Positions 43,101-47,602 of a stretch of DNA of 64,000 bases are shown in pieces. Origin of the DNA: Synanceia verrucosa. Taxonomy: Eukaryota; Chordata; Actinopteri; Perciformes; Synanceiidae. Below the pieces are notes generated by a model, which was not told where the DNA came from, did not search any database, and worked only from the letters and a program-made list of their open reading frames with translations. Numbering within the stretch: position 1 is the stretch's first letter; each line of letters starts with the position of its first letter. The DNA is taken from the NCBI GenBank assembly GCA_029721515.1, contig CM056559.1, positions 6,201,001-6,265,000 on the forward strand. Reading direction: 5' to 3'. A program made the position numbers and the translations under genes.

Positions 43101-43947
43101 TCATTCCTTTAACAGAAACCTTAGTGAGGGTAAAACCAAAGGATATTATGTCTTTATTTCACTTTCCTTTCCTGTTAATAAGTTAGGAATGTCTGGTCTG
43201 TATTTAGATTATCTTGATAAGTCAGGATAACTAAGGACACATGGTCCCTTCACTAGCAGCAGTGATATTATCAAGAAAATATTGAGAGAAATAATATTTT
43301 TTTGCAAACACTGCTGACATTTGACAGATGCTTTTTTTTATTTTAACCCCTGAGTTTATTAAATTTGATTTTATGTATATCATTTGTGTTACTATTAACA
43401 ATTAGATTTCCTTAGTTTATAGAGATTATTTAAAGGTAACATAAGTGCATTTGGTTTAAATCAGATTTAAGGGAATCTGATTAAAAGGAGGATATGATGA
43501 TGTAATGAAACTAGTCTAATGAGCCAAATTAAAACACCTGTGCAGGGACAGAAGCAGCAGACATGGCCTACAGGGTGTTTCCACTGGTTCCCATTGAACC
43601 CAGTGCTCACTCCTCTTCATCACCACAGCCCTTCTTACCTTTTTGTGTCTGTCTTTGAGAGGTAACGCAGGCCACGGCATCTCCTGCAAAAAGTCTTGCC
43701 AGTGTTTCTGGTCCTGGTCAGAGGAGATGAAGACGATTTCCAATTTGTCCTTGTGCTCGGACGTCTTCTTGAACCTGCTGTAAAACTCGCACAGGCTGCC
43801 GTTGAACTGCTTGCACGGTGCGTTTAGGCTGCATCCAAAGAAGAGCCCGACCAGCGACAGCTTGGCGCCCAGAGACTGCACGTCCACCTCGGCTTTCTCG
43901 CTGTTGACGAGCCGCTCCCCGAGCAGACTCAACAGAAACTCCGACAT
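387..43947 (-). CDS. nxn: nucleoredoxin gene, 5' five coding exons (3' end outside window)
   Basis: Nucleoredoxin is a thioredoxin-fold oxidoreductase of cytosol and nucleus that binds Dishevelled and restrains Wnt/beta-catenin signalling in a redox-dependent way (family knowledge). Five exons splice in one frame to 256 residues plus one base, against about 420-435 aa for the family, so roughly 60% is present. Residues 1-103 carry the N-terminal domain with FGCSLNAPC and the SSDQDQ..WQDF..MPW block. Residues 104-142 carry KLWNKYKVTSIPSLVF and GKVVCRNGLLVVRDDP. Residues 144-187 begin LEFPWGPKPF and end VGVYFSAHW. The catalytic CPPC is residues 188-191, directly after an exon junction. SEESFKQYFSEMPWLAVPYSDEA follows, a second copy of the MPW block. 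Intron 1 is 38.6 kb. The remaining exons (IPTLIMLD onward in relatives) would lie left of base 1. It is tandem with txndc17, whose 3' end lies upstream of this start. Identification is very secure. Confidence 0.96.
646..746 (-). CDS. nxn: nxn coding exon 4, catalytic CPPC (residues 188-220 and part of 221)
   Basis: Acceptor CTCTCCGGTTAG precedes 746 and donor GTAAGA follows 646. The exon opens with the catalytic CPPCRSLTRVLVESYR and ends FEIVFVSAD plus two bases of Arg. It is 101 nt, phase 0 in and phase 2 out. The active-site Trp is on exon 3 and both Cys are on exon 4. Confidence 0.95.
747..2253 (-). other. nxn: nxn intron 3
   Basis: A 1.5-kb intron bounded by a GTGAGT donor after 2254 and a TTAG acceptor before 746. 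I see no coding exon, RNA gene or recognisable repeat in it. Confidence 0.8.
2254..2387 (-). CDS. nxn: nxn coding exon 3 (residues 143-187)
   Basis: Acceptor CTCTCCCAG precedes 2387 and donor GTGAGTCC follows 2254. Translation LEFPWGPKPFAEVVAGPLLR... ends VGVYFSAHW, the beta strand just before the catalytic motif. The 134 nt enter in phase 1 and leave in phase 0. Several stop-free frames overlap this stretch, but only this frame gives nucleoredoxin. Confidence 0.95.
2733..2845 (+). repeat. fragment of teleost hAT-like MITE (CTGCAACTAATGATTA type)
   Basis: The stretch begins GGCTGCAACTAATGATCATT and continues with ATTATTGATTAATCTGAATA, the terminal pattern of a widespread teleost non-autonomous hAT-like element. 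It then jumps to interior sequence (CTTGTCTTGTTTTGTCCAAA) typical of the same family. The far end is missing, so it is a truncated, internally deleted copy. Family assignment is from memory of the pattern. Confidence 0.6.
2849..2987. repeat. compound microsatellite (GTATATAC)/(TA)n/(CA)n
   Basis: Imperfect ATGTATATAC units pass into about 23 TA dinucleotides (2902-2948) and then about 10 CA dinucleotides. All stop-free frames here are artefacts of the dinucleotide repeat. Confidence 0.97.
4399..4437. repeat. perfect 15-bp inverted repeat, 9-nt loop
   Basis: The arms CTGTTTTTATGCACA (4399-4413) and TGTGCATAAAAACAG (4423-4437) are exact reverse complements around AACTGAAAA. It lies in nxn intron 2. 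The arms are too short for a standard pre-miRNA, so the function is unknown. Confidence 0.85.
4923..5040 (-). CDS. nxn: nxn coding exon 2 (residues 104-142 and part of 143)
   Basis: Acceptor CTCTCCACAG precedes 5040 and donor GTGAGG follows 4923. The 118 nt encode MKLWNKYKVTSIPSLVFVDA, then TGKVVCRNGLLVVRDDPK plus the first base of a Gly codon. This matches the end of the first thioredoxin-like domain of nucleoredoxin. Phase 0 in, phase 1 out. Confidence 0.95.
6425..6454. repeat. (TGA)n microsatellite
   Basis: About ten tandem TGA triplets in nxn intron 1. Confidence 0.95.
6599..7004 (+). mobile_element. TTAA-flanked MITE, copy 1 (406 bp, both ends intact)
   Basis: Terminal inverted repeats are CTCTTTGAGTGCCA on the left and the complement of TGACACTCAAAGAG on the right. 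TTAA flanks both ends (6595-6598 and 7005-7008), the duplication expected of a piggyBac-type transposase. There is no coding capacity. Four more copies lie in this window. The interior carries an AAAAACGCCACTTTTTCCTC block and a CATCTCCCAGAAGCC block shared among copies. Confidence 0.85.
8225..8435 (+). repeat. interior fragment of teleost hAT-like MITE
   Basis: The run TCTCCTCAAATGTGAGGATT, then GTAAACTGAATATATTTGGG, GACAAAACAATATTTAAG and CATTTTCATTATTTTTGG matches the remembered interior of the common teleost GGGCTGCAACTAA element also seen at 2733. The ends are missing. The identification rests on pattern memory. Confidence 0.5.
8553..8599. ncRNA. candidate stem-loop, 17-bp stem with one mismatch
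   Basis: The arms GTGTAACCATATAGCC (8554-8569) and GGCTATATAGTTACAC (8583-8598) pair in 15 of 16 positions. A further T-A pair at 8553/8599 extends the stem, and the loop is 13 nt. It lies in nxn intron 1 and could be transcribed in either direction. The stem is shorter than a typical pre-miRNA, so it may equally be a remnant of a small inverted-repeat element. No expression evidence is available. Confidence 0.35.
10761..10784. repeat. (CT)n microsatellite
   Basis: A run of CT dinucleotides in nxn intron 1. It lies inside a 129-codon open frame, which is low-complexity and not a gene. Confidence 0.9.
11746..11773. repeat. (CCAT)n microsatellite
   Basis: About seven tandem CCAT tetranucleotides in nxn intron 1. 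Confidence 0.93.
14995..15300. repeat. probable unclassified teleost interspersed repeat
   Basis: The segment with TTTGAGATGTGGTTTAAAAG, then GCAGAGTGCCGCAGACCTC and GGTCACCTTTTGTTAAGCAG, resembles a repeat often met in teleost genomes (an element body with 'moderate-length gene-like' sequence around a TTTTAAGAYGTGATTTAAA core). I cannot assign it to a class. Boundaries are approximate. Confidence 0.4.
19077..19117. repeat. (GT)n microsatellite
   Basis: About 20 uninterrupted GT dinucleotides in nxn intron 1. They produce spurious Val/Cys and His/Thr open frames on the two strands. Confidence 0.97.
19155..19228. mobile_element. short hAT-like MITE (TTAGGGCTGCAAC type)
   Basis: The left end TTAGGGCTGCAACCTCAATT and the right end GTTGATGCAGCCCCA are roughly inverted, in the style of hAT non-autonomous elements (AGGGCTGCAAC terminus). 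It is only about 70 bp, so it is heavily internally deleted. Boundaries are approximate. Confidence 0.5.
19462..19915. mobile_element. degenerate hAT-like MITE (TAGGGCTGGG ... ATATCG type)
   Basis: It begins CTAGGGCTGGGGATCAAGTA, followed by repeated CACGATA/ATAACGATAATATC motifs typical of teleost hAT-derived elements with an ACGATAT-rich subterminal region. The right end near ATTTATCGATTAAGAACCAA is degenerate. There is no coding capacity. Confidence 0.5.
21474..21710. repeat. degenerate hAT-like MITE copy
   Basis: The right end AATAATCAGTGCAGCCCTGA and the interior TTGATTAATTC and GTTAACCGATAATAAATTA are inverted versions of the AGGGCTGCA...AATCGATTAA pattern seen at 2733 and 41368. The left end is poorly preserved. 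Confidence 0.5.
21722..22078 (-). mobile_element. tRNA-derived SINE, full-length looking
   Basis: Read on the minus strand it starts GGGGCGGCAGTAGCTCAGGC, a tRNA-like head with an A-box (TAGCTCAGGCTGTAG). A B-box-like GGTCGCCAGTTTAAGTCC comes about 40 nt later, then a conserved body (GTGCCCTTGAGCAAGGCACC). It ends in a LINE-like tail GAGGGATTAATAAAGGAATT followed by (CTT)n. The length of about 357 bp and the RNA polymerase III promoter layout fit a teleost tRNA-SINE. The open frames on both strands here (70-99 codons) are products of the SINE, not genes. Confidence 0.75.
22962..22985. repeat. (A)24 homopolymer
   Basis: Uninterrupted A tract in nxn intron 1, without a recognisable retroposed sequence in front of it. 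Confidence 0.95.
26400..26700. other. CpG-rich block inside nxn intron 1
   Basis: Roughly 300 bp with more than twenty CpG dinucleotides (clusters such as GCTCGCTCTCACTCGACTGG, GTTGCGGCCCGG and CGCCACGGCCGCTGCCG) in an otherwise CpG-poor intron. A 136-codon plus-strand frame and overlapping minus-strand frames run through it, but their translations resemble no family I know. It may be an intragenic CpG island marking an enhancer or alternative promoter. Confidence 0.5.
28346..28507 (+). mobile_element. TTAA-flanked MITE, copy 2 (162 bp, internally deleted)
   Basis: TTAA lies on both sides (28342-28345 and 28508-28511). The termini CTCACTGATTGCCAGCCATT and ATGGCACTAAAAGAG are diverged versions of those in copy 1. 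The interior keeps GTGCCAGCGTTTTTGGCCAT and the CTCTCTATTTCATGATG block but lacks the centre and right half. Confidence 0.75.
31983..32334 (-). mobile_element. TTAA-type MITE, copy 3 (reverse orientation, one end lost)
   Basis: TTAA at 31979-31982 is followed by CTCTTTGAGTGTCACTGACG. The body is the reverse complement of copies 1 and 5 (CTTCTGGGATATGTAGTCAG, GTGGTGTTTTTGGTGAAAG, TTCATTTGAGCTATTCAGTA). It stops near 32334, after GACTCAAAAT, before the other terminus. It abuts a hAT fragment at 32346. Confidence 0.8.
32346..32590 (+). mobile_element. fragment related to the hAT-like element at 36403
   Basis: It shares with 36425-36612 the blocks AAAGATCGATCTTTAACTT, TTCTTCATTGGACGTG, GTGATCAG and AACAAGATCTCGTGAGATG. 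Both termini are absent. Its position immediately after MITE copy 3 suggests nested insertion or a rearrangement. Confidence 0.65.
33861..34252 (-). mobile_element. TTAA-type MITE, copy 4 (reverse orientation, one end lost)
   Basis: TTAA at 33857-33860 is followed by CTGACTGGCGTATTTCGACG, then a body co-linear with copy 3: CTTCTGATAGATGTAGTCGG, GTGGTGTTTTTGGTGAAAG, TTCATTTGAGCTATTCGGTA and GGGCAAAAACGCCGGCACAA. The far terminus diverges after GTTTTATAAAACAG. Copies 3 and 4 share an extra subterminal stretch that copies 1 and 5 lack. Confidence 0.8.
34744..34769. repeat. (TA)n microsatellite
   Basis: About 13 TA dinucleotides following an A-rich run in nxn intron 1. Confidence 0.95.
36403..36978 (+). 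mobile_element. hAT-like DNA transposon remnant with broken BED-finger segment
   Basis: The termini TAGGGCTGG (36403-36411) and CCAGCCCTA (36970-36978) are exact inverted repeats. The 8 bp on either side, AACAGGGG and AATAGGGC, agree at 6 of 8, as expected for an old hAT target duplication. Inside, about 36685-36825 translates VWMFFGFNKLEENNATCKTC, then NGKVKYSGNTTN, which is the CxxC half of a BED zinc finger as in hAT transposases. The His-containing half follows in another frame behind a small insertion, so it is a pseudogene fragment. No catalytic domain remains. Confidence 0.75.
39504..39553. repeat. tandem duplication of a 25-bp unit
   Basis: ATATTTTAGTTATATGAAAG plus CAGAT (39504-39528) is repeated directly at 39529-39553 with a single G to A difference. 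Confidence 0.9.
40904..40940. repeat. perfect 14-bp inverted repeat, 9-nt loop
   Basis: The arms TATTTAATCAAGAA (40904-40917) and TTCTTGATTAAATA (40927-40940) are exact reverse complements around TAGTGTTCC, in nxn intron 1. Confidence 0.85.
41366..41564. mobile_element. hAT-like MITE (AGGGCTGCCAGTGACAATTA type)
   Basis: The left end CAGGGCTGCCAGTGACAATT, then TTTCATTTTAATCACG, and the right end AATCAATTATTCTGTTGACT, then GATTCATCGCTGAAGCTCTA, form the imperfect inverted termini of the common teleost hAT-like element. It is about 200 bp and non-coding. Confidence 0.65.
43639..43947 (-). CDS. nxn: nxn coding exon 1 (residues 1-103)
   Basis: The exon starts at ATG 43945-43947 (MSEFLLSLLGERLV) and ends at DRHKK before a GTAAGA donor at 43633-43638. 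The ATG is chosen because the family protein starts MSxFLxxLLGExLV. An upstream in-frame ATG at 43999-44001 would add 18 residues without family resemblance. The exon is 309 nt and ends in phase 0. Confidence 0.96.
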
Positions 43948-44220
43948 CGCGGCGCACAGTCCTCGAAACCACAACGCTACCCTCAGCCGAGGCTGCTGCA
44001 CATGTAACCGCTATGTTCAGGCGACACCCAGCACTTCCTCCACCTCCAATCTGAGGTCTTAGGTGAGCTCCCAGCCCCTTTGCCGAGGCGCTGCGGTCTG
44101 TGTCTCACCGCGGCTGAGGCTCGTCCTCCGGTCTGAGCGGCTGTGCAGGAATGCGCTCTGCTTAAAGCGCCCGACTGCAACAGCGGTTGAGCTCTTCCTC
44201 CTCCCCCTCCTCCTCCAAAA
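43948..44220 (-). promoter_or_regulatory. nxn: nxn 5' UTR and GC-rich promoter region
   Basis: Immediately upstream of the nxn start codon the sequence is GC- and CpG-rich (for example TCTCACCGCGGCTGAGGCTC and CTGCTTAAAGCGCCCGAC on the plus strand). No clear TATA box sits at a suitable distance. This fits a CpG-island promoter with the start site somewhere in this span, but the exact position cannot be read from sequence. Confidence 0.5.
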
Positions 44221-45092
44221 CACACACTTTAATCATGCCATGTGGTTATTTCAGCTACAAATATGGCACTTTATCAATATACTCCATATTTTTTGTGTTA
44301 TTAAAAAAAACAAAAAAACAGCTTAAGTCTGAAACTTAGCCTTAAAATGTAAGGTTTAAAAAACAAGCTGGACTCAAAGTTTCAAATTGAAATTGCACTT
44401 TGATCAATTAGTGTACTTAATTCAATAAGCTTCATTATGTAACTATACTAAATTTTGTAAAAAAAAAGAAAATAAAATAAAATATAGCACTGAGGTAGAA
44501 CCACGCTCTTTTCCTGTGTATGTGCTGCCACCCAGTGGTGACAAGAGGAAACTACCTGTGCTGCAACATGTTAGACATCACCTGCATTCAACTCTGCAGA
44601 GAGTTGTCCATTTGTCCACAGGTTTACTGAATGCGGGAAAGTGTGAAACTGCAAATACAAACACAGTCTAATCAGTGATATGTGTTGGTTTTTAACGCCA
44701 ACATTAACATGGCATATAATTGCATGGGTTAATCTCCTACATAAAATCATTTCCACTGCCACATATTGCACCCTGTGAGCATCAGTATTTGTCACATATG
44801 AGATCAGATTTTAAAAAAAACAAAAAAACATGACAGTAGCACATTCACAGCAGTGGCAACTGCAAATATATCCCCACACGCTTATAATGAACTTACATAT
44901 TCATATTCTTTGGTGACTTTTAACTGATAACTTTTAAGTTTTTTCTTATTTATCTATTCAGTCTATTAATATCAAGACAAGACAACTATGTCCCCAAATA
45001 ACAAAAATATTGTGAGACTGGCATCATCATACCATCATTATACAACACATGACAAACGTTTTCTTCTGCTACAAAGGTTCATCAAGTGTTAC
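44221..45092. other. intergenic region between nxn and txndc17
   Basis: AT-rich DNA with short A-runs and no supported gene, RNA or named repeat. It would hold the txndc17 cleavage site just below 45093 and any distal nxn promoter elements. Confidence 0.7.
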
Positions 45093-45098
45093 TTTATT
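45093..45098 (-). promoter_or_regulatory. txndc17: candidate txndc17 polyadenylation signal
   Basis: AATAAA on the minus strand, about 310 nt beyond the txndc17 stop codon. Confidence 0.55.
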
Positions 45099-45407
45099 TG
45101 AGGCCTACTGCAAGGTCACATAACAAATGGTCACAAAAAAGAAAATCCCCAAAATATGTATTATAATCAATCAATGTGTTGATTAATGTTACATTTGAAT
45201 AAATGTATCAAGCTCAAATTCCAAATCAGGGCTGAGTGATTGCACATAAAGCAGCACCAGTAGACTTCGTATGAGTTACAGCCAATAATGCTCGTTACTT
45301 GCATCACATTACAGAAGAGATGGATACTGCAGGGATTGACTGGTGGTAGAAGGTACTGTTTAACAGTGAGGAAATGAAATGACTGATGTGTAATAGCAAA
45401 GGATCCT

Positions 45408-45476
45408 TCAGTCCTCGGTGAACATCATCCTCACCAGCTCTGCTTTGAAGCATTCCTCCTCCACCAACTTCTGAGG
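45408..45476 (-). CDS. txndc17: txndc17 coding exon 4 and stop
   Basis: Acceptor TCTATTGCAG precedes 45476. The 69 nt encode PQKLVEEECFKAELVRMMFT-ED and stop TGA (45408-45410). Confidence 0.96.
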   Translation of the reverse strand, partial: PQKLVEEECFKAELVRMMFTED

Positions 45477-46808
45477 CTGCAATAGAATCACAGTGGAGTG
45501 GCTTAAAACATGTCTGAATTACAGGTACAATCACTCCCCAGACCACTCTCATGACAGTAATATTAAAAAACAGCTTCTTCATATGCAACATTTTATAAGA
45601 AACTGAATGCTGCCTGAATATTGTCTCTTAATATCTAGTTTCTATGAACTGTTCTGTAAAACATTTATGTCAAAACTAGTTTTACTCAAATCCATTTCAG
45701 TAAAACAGCAAATCAAATTATTCTTACTGTGCCATAACGCAGCAGGGTGGGAACGCCACTCAACTTCAGTGTCTTCTTGAAGTCATTATTGGAATCCTTC
45801 CAACTGAAGCATGAAAAAGACATGATCAGGCAGCTGATATAATCCACATTACAAACAGCAGATGTGGGAAGGCTGAGGGGGATTTACAGCTTTCAAACAT
45901 GACACTGTATTAGTGTAAAAAGCTGACAATTTTGAGTAAATGAAATAAGCATTATGTGGTGCTCTATTTTATATTATAGGTGTTCACAGAATGCCGTTGA
46001 ATTGAAGAAATTAAAACAGAAATCCCCTTTTTGTATTTTAAGCAGTAAATCAACATAAACATGTTATGTTGAGCTCTTACTAGATTTATTTATCTGCCAT
46101 TATTTATCATATTTTACAGTTTCAAAGGTTCAAGTTTCTAAGGAGATTAATGCCCCTCTCTTCCAACAATATAAAAATAAAAAACAGAAAAATTCTGATA
46201 TAAAAACACAAAAAAAATACAATATGAACATTCTACATACACAGTGTCAGTGTCATAGAGCAGATGATTAAAATGCATATGAATTGAAGTGTTAGTTGCA
46301 GCCCTATCATGGCCTGCTGCCTTGTTCAGTGACAGCACATTGTGCCATAAAATAAAGCAGAGTAAAACACTGACTAGGCTCTTTCTCCAACTTGACAGTA
46401 GATGAAGACAGAGCCCTCAGGAAGATGACTCATTTGTCCTCTTACAACCGGCTCAGCTGAAAGGGAGGAAAGGAAACTGTTGAAAATGACTGAATGACAC
46501 TGCAACAAATGTGAAATAAGTAAAAATCATGACACGCACAAAGGTATATTAATGAATTACTACCAAAACAAGGAAGGGTTACATGACTACACACACTCAA
46601 GTCTGTTAGCTAAATTGCTGTTGGCTGAATTATCATGATTCCAGGCAGAATATATGAAGTTACCTTTCACACAGTCTGGGCACCAGCTTTTGTTTTGGGC
46701 ATCTTTATTACCAGAGAAATAAGCAAAAATATCCTTTCCTTTCCTCTCAGACACAGCCTGACAGAATTCATCATATCCGCAGACATTCACTTCTTCGTAG
46801 TGCGTCAT
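45408..46808 (-). CDS. txndc17: thioredoxin domain-containing protein 17 (TRP14), complete
   Basis: TXNDC17 is a small cytosolic thioredoxin-related disulfide reductase, reduced by thioredoxin reductase 1. It acts on small disulfides such as cystine and on dynein light chain LC8 (family knowledge). Four exons (46664-46808, 46375-46456, 45728-45803, 45408-45476) splice in frame to 123 residues, the usual length. Seen in order: MTHYEEVNVCGYDEFCQAVS, IFAYFSGNKDAQNKSWCPDC with the catalytic pair Cys43/Cys46, AEPVVRGQMSHLPEGSVFIY, WKDSNNDFKKTLKLSGVPTL with the thioredoxin cis-Pro (VPTL), and the C-terminus PQKLVEEECFKAELVRMMFT ending ED. It is divergent from kiaa0753, so the two probably share a promoter. 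Its 3' end faces the nxn 5' end. Confidence 0.97.
45728..45803 (-). CDS. txndc17: txndc17 coding exon 3
   Basis: Acceptor CATGCTTCAG precedes 45803 and donor GTAAGA follows 45728. The 76 nt encode WKDSNNDFKKTLKLSGVPTL and LRYGT, including the cis-proline loop. Confidence 0.95.
46375..46456 (-). CDS. txndc17: txndc17 coding exon 2
   Basis: Acceptor CCCTTTCAG precedes 46456. The 82 nt encode AEPVVRGQMSHLPEGSVFIY, then CQVGERA plus TA of a Tyr codon. The donor GTCAGT after CCTA is non-ideal, but exon 3 begins with T and completes Tyr-Trp as in the family. Confidence 0.93.
46664..46808 (-). CDS. txndc17: txndc17 coding exon 1
   Basis: ATG at 46806-46808; 145 nt ending CPDCVK plus one base, then donor GTAACT. 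It contains the WCPDC active site. The longer upstream open frame starting at 46949 is 5' leader, because family members begin M-x-x-YEEV. Confidence 0.96.
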
Positions 46809-47199
46809 CGTTTGGACCGAGATGAAAATGTACAACCCTGAAGCGGTACTAACAAGTGGCAAAAGAAAAGCTGATCTTCTAAGAAACCAACCAGGGCAGA
46901 AATGGTAGATATACTGAAAATATGACTGTACCACTTCCGGTCTGTGCAAAGGTTCTTAAAGTGACCGCGTACCTTAAAACGGTTATTTAAGGTTTACATT
47001 ATACTTTATTATGGAGATATGCAGTTTTTTAAGTGAACACACCATAAAGTATTTCACATATATACATAAGAAACAGAAAATTTTACTTTACTGCAATAAA
47101 CATTAGATATTGAAAATGCGGTTGCGCTAATGTTTGACTGTTTCGACAATCCGTACTTGGTAAAAAACTACTTCCGCCCACAGGCGTTATGTTGTTGTC
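46809..47199. promoter_or_regulatory. bidirectional promoter of txndc17 and kiaa0753
   Basis: Only about 390 bp separate the txndc17 ATG from the first candidate ATG of kiaa0753. ETS-type motifs CACTTCCGG (46932-46940) and ACTTCCGCC (47169-47177) lie near the two ends, and a YY1-like CATGGCGGC overlaps 47199-47207. There is no TATA box in a suitable place. Closely spaced ETS and YY1 sites are typical of housekeeping divergent promoters. Transcription start sites are inferred, not seen. Confidence 0.6.
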
Positions 47200-47300
47200 A
47201 TGGCGGCGTTTCAAACTGTTGAAGAGCTTGGACTAACACTTAAAACGTTAACCACGACCGATATTTTAATTGACGTTCAGTTGGCGACGCTACATGTATG
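47200..47300 (+). CDS. possible upstream exon of kiaa0753 with an in-frame ATG
   Basis: ATG at 47200 has good Kozak context (G at -3, G at +4) and opens MAAFQTVEELGLTLKTLTTT, then DILIDVQLATLHV. A weak donor GTTAAT after 47300 (phase 2) would join the acceptor TATTGTTTAG before 47452 and continue in frame through DVFAA into the main start MAAQLQSG. It could instead be a 5' UTR exon, or an upstream open reading frame of 42 codons if unspliced. The human N-terminus corresponds better to the downstream start. Confidence 0.35.
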
Positions 47301-47467
47301 GTTAATTTATAATTCTGATATAAACTGAAAAGTCAAGATATGCGATGGTCGAGTGCATCATGTTGGGATTCACTGTGGTTGCAAACTTAAATTCAAAGGC
47401 GGAATTAGCTTGCTAATGCTAACTCATTAACATTAAAGCGATATTGTTTAGCGATGTTTTTGCTGCA

Positions 47468-47602
47468 ATGGCTGCACAGTTGCAGAGTGGTGCCACGATT
47501 TCCTTAGGACTACAGAGTCAAGGGAAACACTGGGTGGGTTTAGGTTCAAACCGAAACGTTAAAAACACCAGCGATTTAACTACTGGGATGTCCCAAACCA
47601 AG
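47468..47602 (+). CDS. kiaa0753: kiaa0753 coding exon 1
   Basis: ATG at 47468 (G at -3, G at +4) opens MAAQLQSGATISLGLQSQGK and the exon ends MSQTK before donor GTAAAC. It is 45 codons, phase 0 out. LGSNRNV parallels QFNRNV of the human N-terminus. The start remains tentative because the frame is open upstream to 47452 and beyond. Confidence 0.8.

Larger units (their letters stand above)
5041..43638 (-). other. nxn: nxn intron 1 (38.6 kb), no supported gene inside
   Basis: The intron runs from the GTAAGA donor after exon 1 to the CTCTCCACAG acceptor of exon 2. I looked for coding exons on both strands. None of the longer open frames resembles a known family, shows conserved-domain character or has convincing splice context. 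Recognisable content is repeats (listed separately), a CpG-rich block at 26400-26700 and inverted repeats. The long stretches between listed repeats (for example 9-18 kb, 22.1-28.3 kb and 37-43.6 kb) look like ordinary unique intron. They may hide conserved non-coding enhancers that cannot be recognised from one genome. Confidence 0.85.

Noticed and set aside
43718..44062. Alternative frames over nxn exon 1
   Set aside because: They are shadows of the nucleoredoxin exon, which has a clear family match in its own frame.
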